Source: Verrucomicrobia bacterium UBA2460 (GTDB lineage: Bacteria; Verrucomicrobiota; Verrucomicrobiia; Methylacidiphilales; Verrucolacustridaceae). From it: a stretch of 5,784 bases of DNA. A program made the position numbers and the translations under genes. The stretch spans positions 1 to 5,784 of the forward strand of contig DDPU01000084.1 of the NCBI GenBank assembly GCA_002342345.1, in the 5' to 3' direction. This document shows, one piece after another, positions 1 through 4,705 of the stretch (position 1 is the first letter of the stretch; the number at the start of each line of letters is the position of its first letter). The notes under the pieces were generated by a model. It ran no database searches and was not told the DNA's origin. It saw only the letters and a program-made list of their open reading frames with translations.

Positions 1-987
1 TCGTTCTGCAAGGAGCTGTTGGTGCGGCAGAAAATTCCGACGGCGCGGGCGGGCAGCTTTCAAAAGCTGGAGGAGGCTATCCGGTTCAGTGAGTCGCTGC
101 CGTGTCCGCAGGTGGTGAAGGCGGACGGGCTGGCCGCCGGCAAGGGGGTGGTGATTGCCGGATCCCACGCGGAGGCCGCCCAGGCCATCCGGCAGATGAT
201 GGCGGACAGGTTGTTTGGCGAAGCGGGGGCGACGGTGTTGATCGAGGAGTTTCTTGAGGGCGAGGAGTTGAGCGTCCACGCGGTGACGGATGGAAACAAT
301 CTGGTGATTCTTCCGGGAGCGCAGGATCACAAACGGGTGGGCGAGGGGGATACCGGTCCGAACACCGGCGGCATGGGTGCCTACGCGCCGGCACCGAAGG
401 CGACTCCGGATCTTATCCGGGAGGTGAAGGATCGGATTTTGGCTCCAACCTTGAGGGGTTTGGCCGAGCGGGGGATAGACTATCGCGGGGTGCTCTATGC
501 GGGGCTGATGCTCACGAAGAGCGGGCCGAAGGTTCTTGAGTACAACTGCCGTTTTGGCGATCCCGAGACCCAGGTGCTGCTACCGCTCCTGGAGACCCCG
601 CTTTGGGACTTGTTGGGTGCCGCGGCGGATGGCGACCTTTCGGGGGTCGCGGTGGGTATTCGCGCCGGGGCGGCGATGACGGTGGTGCTGGCGGCCCCTG
701 GTTATCCGGTCCAACCGGTGCTGGGTCAGACGATCCGGATCGGGGCGCAGCCCGCGGACGCTTTTCTCTTCCACGCCGGCACCGGTCAGGGGGCCAAGGG
801 GGTGGAGGTGGCAGGCGGTCGGGTGCTGACGGCAACCGGTTGGGGGGCAAATCTGGAAATAGCGCGACAAAGGGCTTACGCGTTGGTGGCGGAAGTTTTC
901 TTTCCGGGGATGCAGTTTCGCCGGGATATCGGCCACCGGGCCCTCCCATCGGGAGGCCAAGACAGGGATCGCGCGGAATTCCGGTAA
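1..987 (+). CDS. purD: Phosphoribosylamine-glycine ligase (GAR synthetase), 5' partial
   Basis: PurD joins glycine to 5-phosphoribosylamine using ATP, giving glycinamide ribonucleotide in de novo purine synthesis (cytosolic, ATP-grasp superfamily). Frame 1 is open from base 1, so the gene begins upstream; 328 residues are present. Against the roughly 430-residue family length, about 100 N-terminal residues are missing. Visible family motifs, numbered from base 1, are KADGLAAGKG (40-49, ATP-grasp nucleotide loop), IEEFLEGEE (81-89), HKRVGEGDTGPNTGGMGAY (110-128) and EYNCRFGDPETQ (180-191, metal and ATP ligands). The C-terminal domain has FHAGT, GGRVL and the usual RAYAL...RRDIG ending. The TTG at base 19 is internal and not the true start. 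The stop is TAA at 985-987. The next gene starts 23 bases later with no terminator between, which suggests co-transcription. The family assignment is very secure. Confidence 0.97.
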   Translation, partial: SFCKELLVRQKIPTARAGSFQKLEEAIRFSESLPCPQVVKADGLAAGKGVVIAGSHAEAAQAIRQMMADRLFGEAGATVLIEEFLEGEELSVHAVTDGNNLVILPGAQDHKRVGEGDTGPNTGGMGAYAPAPKATPDLIREVKDRILAPTLRGLAERGIDYRGVLYAGLMLTKSGPKVLEYNCRFGDPETQVLLPLLETPLWDLLGAAADGDLSGVAVGIRAGAAMTVVLAAPGYPVQPVLGQTIRIGAQPADAFLFHAGTGQGAKGVEVAGGRVLTATGWGANLEIARQRAYALVAEVFFPGMQFRRDIGHRALPSGGQDRDRAEFR

Positions 988-990
988 GGA

Positions 991-996
991 TATAAA
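991..996 (+). promoter_or_regulatory. Possible -10-like element TATAAA before the S41-like gene
   Basis: The 23-base gap after purD holds TATAAA in otherwise GC-rich DNA, 14 bases before the ATG at 1011. No convincing -35 hexamer lies 15-19 bases upstream. If used, transcription would start around 1003, leaving a very short leader. No Shine-Dalgarno sequence sits at normal distance from the ATG; the nearest purine run, AAGGA at 986-990, is 20 bases away. This is tentative. Confidence 0.15.
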
Positions 997-1010
997 AGAC
1001 CGATCCATTC

Positions 1011-2150
1011 ATGAAGACCCTCAGGATCCTTTTCCTTCTTGTCCTCGGGATGGGGATAGGAATCGGGGTGACCCCGTTTCTTCCCGGCATTCAGGCCCAT
1101 CTGGACGGGATGCTTGCCAGGATCCGAAACCGGCAGGAGAGGAAAGCCCAGACGGAGAATGCCGAACCGGCGCGCCCCGCCGTTCTGGCTGCTCCCAAGC
1201 CCGCCAGTCCGCTCAAGCCGACCGAAGCGGCGGAAGTGGCCCGGATGATCGGATTGGACGCGGCCGCGGCCGAGTCCAATCCGGGCCTGATCGCGAGGCA
1301 ACTTGAGCAATCCTCCGGGCGGATGGCGGTGAGTGAGCCGGTGAAGCTGGTCTCGCCGGACCGGCCATGGGTGGCGGAACTACTGCCGGGACCGATCGCT
1401 TATTGGAGGGTGCGCAGCATGGGAGCGACCCTTGCCGAAGCGATGGGCCGGGACTGGGCGGCGTGGCGACAAAAAAAACCGCTGGGTGCTATCCTGGATC
1501 TGCGGGAATGCCTTCCCGGGCAAAGCCTGGAATCCGCTTCCGAACTCTGTGCCTTGTTTGTGACGCCGGGAGAAATCCTGTTCACGTGGCGCGACCCCTC
1601 CGGAAAGGAAAAAAGCTTCCGGGCCGGACGCCAACCTCTGGGCCTGAGTCCGGATACCCCGCTGGTTGTCCTGGTGGGGCCCCAACTGCGGGGTTCCGGT
1701 GAATTGGTGGCAACCGTCCTCCAAGAGAGGGCGGGGGCGATCCTTCTGGGGCAAGCGACCGCCGGCCAAGCAGGTTGGCTGGCGGAATCCCGTCTTTCCT
1801 CGGGCAGGTCCCTTTTTCGTGCGAAGGGTGAGGTTGTTTTTTCCGGAGGCCGGGTGGGAGCCGGGCGTCCTTTGCCCCCCGACATTTTTCTGCCGGGCGA
1901 CCGATTTATTGACTCGGAAATCTGGGTTGGGGGCGAGACGACGATCGCCAGCACTTTTGCCGAGGTCCCCCCAATCAAGCGGGCTCGGGAATCGACCCTG
2001 ATTCAAGGCGAGGATTTTGCGGAAATCGAGCCTTCCTCGTTGGTGGAGAAGGACTTGGAGGCCAAGCGTCCGGCCCAAGACCGGGGATTGCAACGGGCTG
2101 GGGACCTTTTGAGGGCGCTTCGCAAGATGCCCCCAAAGGGAAAGGCATAG
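1011..2150 (+). CDS. S41 (C-terminal processing peptidase)-like protein, catalytic residues substituted
   Basis: A 379-residue protein. Residues 5-24 are hydrophobic after K2 and R5, giving a signal peptide or N-terminal anchor, so most of the chain should lie outside the cytoplasm. A low-complexity Ala/Pro/Lys-rich linker (about 40-75) follows. The core at about 128-295 follows the S41 order: a GAILDLR strand (159-165), ALFVTPGEI (181-189), PLVVLVG (217-223), then RGSGELVATVLQER (227-240) and GAILLGQATAGQAG (242-255). Hand alignment with E. coli Prc/CtpA places the nucleophile Ser at Gly228 (Ser229 is adjacent), the Asp at Glu239 and the general-base Lys at Gln253. A standard Ser-Lys dyad is therefore not seen. 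No PDZ domain is evident, although CtpA-type proteases have one. It is either a non-catalytic S41 homologue or a divergent subfamily. The C-terminal tail (320-379) is charged. ATG is the first sensible start because it gives the signal segment. Its role is unknown. Confidence 0.72.
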   Translation: MKTLRILFLLVLGMGIGIGVTPFLPGIQAHLDGMLARIRNRQERKAQTENAEPARPAVLAAPKPASPLKPTEAAEVARMIGLDAAAAESNPGLIARQLEQSSGRMAVSEPVKLVSPDRPWVAELLPGPIAYWRVRSMGATLAEAMGRDWAAWRQKKPLGAILDLRECLPGQSLESASELCALFVTPGEILFTWRDPSGKEKSFRAGRQPLGLSPDTPLVVLVGPQLRGSGELVATVLQERAGAILLGQATAGQAGWLAESRLSSGRSLFRAKGEVVFSGGRVGAGRPLPPDIFLPGDRFIDSEIWVGGETTIASTFAEVPPIKRARESTLIQGEDFAEIEPSSLVEKDLEAKRPAQDRGLQRAGDLLRALRKMPPKGKA

Positions 2151-2164
2151 GATGACCGGCGGGA

Positions 2165-2192
2165 TTTTCAGGATCCATTTTTTCGCTATCTT
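2165..2192 (+). promoter_or_regulatory. Candidate promoter for the fusion gene (TTTTCA, 16 bp, TATCTT)
   Basis: The 48-base gap between the S41-like gene and the fusion gene is locally AT-rich. TTTTCA (2165-2170) matches the sigma-70 -35 consensus at 4 of 6 positions. TATCTT (2187-2192), 16 bases further on, matches the -10 at 4 of 6. A start point about 7 bases beyond the -10 would fall on or beside the GTG start codon at 2199. This fits the lack of any Shine-Dalgarno sequence there and would make the transcript leaderless. It is a by-eye match with weak statistical support. Confidence 0.25.
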
Positions 2193-2198
2193 AAAAGA

Positions 2199-2654
2199 GT
2201 GAAGAGGATTGTTTTTGTGTGCACCGGCAATGTCTGCCGGAGTCCCATGGCGGAAGAGTTGTGCCGGAGGGAACTGGATGGGAAGCAAGCCATGGAGGTG
2301 GAATCCGCGGGAATCGGGGCGGTCACGGGGCAAAGCCCCAGCCCCCATGCCATCGAGGTCATGCGGGAATTGGGCAACGATATTTCCAGGTTGCGCAGCA
2401 AGCCGATCACCGCGGAGCAGGTGCGTCGGGCCGACCACATTTTTGTGATGACCTACGGGCACCTCGACTCGCTGTTGCTGCTCTATCCGAACGCCGCCGA
2501 CAAGATCTTCCTGGTGCGTGAATTCCAGCCGGGCCTTTCGCCGGAAGAGCGGGAGGTGGATGACCCGATCGGCCAATCCCGGGAGACCTACCGGGCCTGT
2601 CGCGACCAGATTCGCCAGGCCATTCCCCATCTGCTTGAGGTGGTGAGGAATGGC
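2199..2654 (+). other. Domain 1 of the fusion: LMW protein-tyrosine-phosphatase family
   Basis: The phosphatase P-loop CTGNVCRS starts at residue 8, close to the N-terminus as in this family (C-x5-R-S, nucleophile Cys8, Arg14). The general-acid DP pair is in DDPIG (Asp122-Pro123). Both catalytic elements are intact. B. subtilis YwlE, a protein-arginine phosphatase of this family, has CTGNTCRS. Here the YwlE Thr11 position is Val12. As I recall, that Thr governs phospho-arginine preference, so this domain is more likely a phosphotyrosine or general phosphatase. This specificity is inferred, and no kinase gene is present in the window. Confidence 0.9.
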
Positions 2655-4376
2655 AAAGTGCCCGCGATGGCAGGCTCCGCCTCTGGTCAGATGACGGTGG
2701 GACTGGGCGGAGACGCGACCGCACGGATTCTCCTCGCGGAGGCCACCGAGGTGCTGCGCCGGGAGGGATGCGCAACGCTCGGCCTGCCTTCCCACGATGT
2801 GGCGGAGTATCCGGAAATCGCCAAGGCGGCGGCGGAGGCGATTTCCGAAGGGCGGATCCAGGGGGCGGTGCTGGTTGGACGGACGGGAATCGGCCTGGCC
2901 ATGGCGGCCAACCGTTTTCCCAAGGTCCGGGCCGCGGCGGCCGACACGCCCGAGGCGGCGCGCAAAGCGCGGGAACGATACAACGCCAATGTGCTCTGCC
3001 TGGGGGCGGACGAGCTGGGTGCCTCGGATGCGCGCGCCTGCGTCCAGGCCTGGATCACCGGCGCCTTTGCGGCCGGCAGGTTTGAGGGGCGGGTCGAGCG
3101 GTTGGCCTCGTTGGGAGGGATGGGACGGGGGGAGGCGGCGGGCCCCGATCTGACGCGGACGGATCCCCTGGTGGCGGAGGCGGTGCGGAAGGAGCACCGG
3201 CGGCAATCGGAAAACATCGAGCTGATCGCCTCCGAGAATTTCACGAGTGCGGCGGTGATGCAGGCCCAGGGTAGCTGCCTGACGAACAAATATGCGGAAG
3301 GCTATCCGGGCCGCCGTTGGTACGGTGGCTGCGAGAATGTGGACGTGGTGGAGCAGGCGGCGATCGACCGGGCCAAACAGCTGTTCGGGGCGGAACATGC
3401 CAACGTGCAGCCGCATTCGGGGGCCCAGGCCAATACCGCGGTCTATTTCGCCTTTCTCAAGCATGGGGACAAGATCCTCACGATGGATCTGGCCCACGGC
3501 GGTCACCTGACCCACGGGCATCCCAAGAATTTTTCCGGGATGTTCTACACCGTGCGTCATTACGGGGTTCAGGAAAAAACGGAGCTCGTCGATTACGACT
3601 CCCTGGAGCGGGCAGCGGTGGAGTTCCAGCCAAAGATGATCACGGTGGGCGCTTCCGCTTACCCGCGGCTGCTGGACTACGCGCGGATGCGGGAGATATC
3701 CGACAAGGTGGGTGCCCTTTTGTTTGCGGATATGGCCCACGTCTCGGGATTGGTGGCCGGCGGGGTGCATCCCAATCCGGTGCCGCACGCGGATTTTGTG
3801 ACGACAACGACGCACAAGGGGCTGCGCGGACCGCGGGGAGGGATCATTCTGTGCAAGGCAAAGTATGCGAAGGAGATCGACGCCATGGTGTTCCCCGGGG
3901 TGCAGGGCGGACCCCTCATGCACGTGATCGCCGCCAAGGCGGTCTGTTTCCTGGAGGCCCTCAAGCCCGAGTTTAAAACGTACCAGGCGCAGGTGGTGCG
4001 GAACGCGCGGGCGCTGGCGGAAGGGTTGAAGCGGAACGGCTACCGGATCGTTTCGGGAGGAACGGACAACCACCTGATGCTGGTGGACCTGCGCCCTTCC
4101 GGGATGGATGGCAAAATCGCCCAGGAAGCGCTCGACCATGCGGGGATCACCGTGAACAAGAACTCGATCCCATTCGACACGGCCTCCCCGATGCGGCCGT
4201 CGGGAATCCGGTTGGGGACGCCGGCGATGACGACGCGGGGGATGCGGGAGTCGGAAATGTTCGACATTGCCAACCTGATCCACCAGGCGTTGCAAAAGCG
4301 CAACGATCCGGCGGGGTTGGAGGCGGTACGCGGGGAGGTTTGCAGACTGACAGCGCGGTTTCCGCTGCCGGCCTGA
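2199..4376 (+). CDS. glyA: Trifunctional-type fusion: LMW phosphatase + RpiB-like domain + serine hydroxymethyltransferase
   Basis: One uninterrupted 725-codon frame encodes three proteins that are normally separate. They are a low-molecular-weight protein phosphatase (about 1-152), a RpiB/LacAB-fold domain (about 165-305) and a complete SHMT (about 309-725). Each domain has about its usual free-standing length. The linkers are short: a Gly/Ala/Ser stretch at about 151-164 and a Gly-rich stretch at about 303-312. GTG at 2199 is the only usable start, because no ATG, GTG or TTG lies in frame between the preceding stop (2148-2150) and 2199, and a later start would remove the first strand and the P-loop. 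No clear Shine-Dalgarno is present. The expected role is cytosolic glycine and one-carbon supply through SHMT, with an attached phosphatase and a probably non-catalytic sugar-phosphate-binding module. The stop TGA (4374-4376) overlaps the probable ribosome binding site of the next gene. Domain calls are secure; the role of the fusion is inference. Confidence 0.93.
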   Translation: MKRIVFVCTGNVCRSPMAEELCRRELDGKQAMEVESAGIGAVTGQSPSPHAIEVMRELGNDISRLRSKPITAEQVRRADHIFVMTYGHLDSLLLLYPNAADKIFLVREFQPGLSPEEREVDDPIGQSRETYRACRDQIRQAIPHLLEVVRNGKVPAMAGSASGQMTVGLGGDATARILLAEATEVLRREGCATLGLPSHDVAEYPEIAKAAAEAISEGRIQGAVLVGRTGIGLAMAANRFPKVRAAAADTPEAARKARERYNANVLCLGADELGASDARACVQAWITGAFAAGRFEGRVERLASLGGMGRGEAAGPDLTRTDPLVAEAVRKEHRRQSENIELIASENFTSAAVMQAQGSCLTNKYAEGYPGRRWYGGCENVDVVEQAAIDRAKQLFGAEHANVQPHSGAQANTAVYFAFLKHGDKILTMDLAHGGHLTHGHPKNFSGMFYTVRHYGVQEKTELVDYDSLERAAVEFQPKMITVGASAYPRLLDYARMREISDKVGALLFADMAHVSGLVAGGVHPNPVPHADFVTTTTHKGLRGPRGGIILCKAKYAKEIDAMVFPGVQGGPLMHVIAAKAVCFLEALKPEFKTYQAQVVRNARALAEGLKRNGYRIVSGGTDNHLMLVDLRPSGMDGKIAQEALDHAGITVNKNSIPFDTASPMRPSGIRLGTPAMTTRGMRESEMFDIANLIHQALQKRNDPAGLEAVRGEVCRLTARFPLPA
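2691..3113 (+). other. Domain 2 of the fusion: degenerate RpiB (ribose-5-phosphate isomerase B)-like domain
   Basis: The RpiB fold signature is clear: a VGLGGD start (167-172), EYPEIA (203-208), a [10 protein letters not shown] loop (229-238), NANVLCLGA (262-270) and [12 protein letters not shown] (291-302). Compared by eye with E. coli RpiB, the His after the first-strand Asp is Ala173, the catalytic Cys of the CGTGIG loop is Gly227, and the His of the HND motif is Arg260. The His of the GGRH motif is Phe295. The family phosphate-binding Arg of LGxR is Asp271, but the two C-terminal Arg positions remain (Arg294, Arg298). Neither the E. coli Cys nor the Mycobacterium-type Glu is present; that position is Leu233. 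Isomerase activity is therefore doubtful. Confidence 0.85.
3123..4373 (+). other. Domain 3 of the fusion: complete serine hydroxymethyltransferase
   Basis: SHMT converts serine and tetrahydrofolate to glycine and 5,10-methylene-tetrahydrofolate using PLP. The domain spans about 417 residues, the full bacterial GlyA length, and is highly conserved. Landmarks are [10 protein letters not shown] (341-350), [11 protein letters not shown] (361-371, with Tyr365 and Glu367), and [10 protein letters not shown] (431-440). They continue with FADMAH (509-514, Asp511 for the PLP ring nitrogen), [14 protein letters not shown] (535-548, Schiff-base Lys540) and SGIRLGTP (668-675, carboxylate-binding Arg671). 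No expected active-site residue is missing, so this domain should be active. Confidence 0.96.
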
Positions 4377-4378
4377 GG
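4375..4378 (+). promoter_or_regulatory. Ribosome binding site deciding the TTG start of the DUF971 gene
   Basis: GAGG overlaps the TGA stop of the fusion gene and lies 8 bases before TTG at 4387. It supports the unusual TTG start and tight translational linkage of the two genes. Confidence 0.5.
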
Positions 4379-4386
4379 CGGGGCGT

Positions 4387-4689
4387 TTGCAGGCACCCGC
4401 TGATCTGCAGGTGGTCGGCTCCGAGTTGGCGATTCGCTGGCCGGACGGGAAGGAAAGTTATTTCCCCTTGGAGGAGTTGCGAAGGCAATGTCCCTGCGCG
4501 GCCTGCTGCGGGGAGCCGGGTCTGACACGGAGCCTGCCGGGTGCGGGTGGCAAACTGACCGCGGAAAGCTTCCGGCTGAAGGCGATGCAGGCGGTGGGGG
4601 GATACGCAATCCAGCCGACATGGGAGGACGGCCATGGGACGGGGATTTACTCGTGGGACTATTTGAGAAAGATCACAGACGTAAAGTAA
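4387..4689 (+). CDS. DUF971 / GBBH-like N-terminal domain protein (small putative metal-binding protein)
   Basis: A 100-residue protein that matches the DUF971 family (Pfam GBBH-like_N, PF06155) throughout. It has IRWPDGKE (16-23), LEELRRQCPCAACCGEPG (28-45) and the C-terminal block VGGYAIQPTWEDGHGTGIYSWDYLR (70-94). The same domain forms the N-terminal region of gamma-butyrobetaine hydroxylase, where three Cys and one His bind zinc; the likely equivalents here are Cys35, Cys37, Cys40 and His83. Free-standing bacterial members have no firmly established role. The domain is also found attached to Mrp/HCF101-type iron-sulfur carriers, so a link to metal or Fe-S handling is possible but not shown. 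The TTG start lies 10 bases after the fusion gene stop and is supported by GAGG at 4375-4378. No in-frame ATG lies near the N-terminus. It is probably co-translated with the fusion gene. Confidence 0.88.
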   Translation: MQAPADLQVVGSELAIRWPDGKESYFPLEELRRQCPCAACCGEPGLTRSLPGAGGKLTAESFRLKAMQAVGGYAIQPTWEDGHGTGIYSWDYLRKITDVK

Positions 4690-4693
4690 GGAT

Positions 4694-4698
4694 GGAAG
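4694..4698 (+). promoter_or_regulatory. Ribosome binding site for the MFS transporter
   Basis: GGAAG lies 7 bases before GTG at 4706, with a further AAGGA at 4688-4692 overlapping the preceding stop. This favours GTG at 4706 over the in-frame GTG at 4718, which has only GGGAA one base upstream. Confidence 0.45.
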
Positions 4699-4705
4699 CG
4701 TCTTC

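Noticed and set aside
939..958. Hairpin CCTCCC-ATC-GGGAGG (942-956) near the end of purD, extendable with one bulge
   Set aside because: It lies inside the coding region and has no following T run, so it is not a convincing terminator. Short GC inverted repeats are expected in such DNA.
603..995. A 130-codon forward open frame overlapping the 3' half of purD
   Set aside because: Gly/Arg-rich low-complexity translation in an alternative frame of a clear purD gene.
512..1090. Minus-strand open frames over purD, rich in Pro and Arg
   Set aside because: Typical antisense shadow composition; no motif, no start context.
2151..2198. Possible riboswitch or glycine-sensing leader before the fusion gene
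   Set aside because: The gap is only 48 bases and shows no aptamer-like pairing.
1380..4295. A 971-codon open frame on the minus strand, antisense to the S41-like and fusion genes
   Set aside because: It is in codon register with both sense genes, so its lack of stops only reflects avoidance of TTA, CTA and TCA codons in GC-rich genes. The translation is His/Arg/Pro-rich with no recognisable domain.
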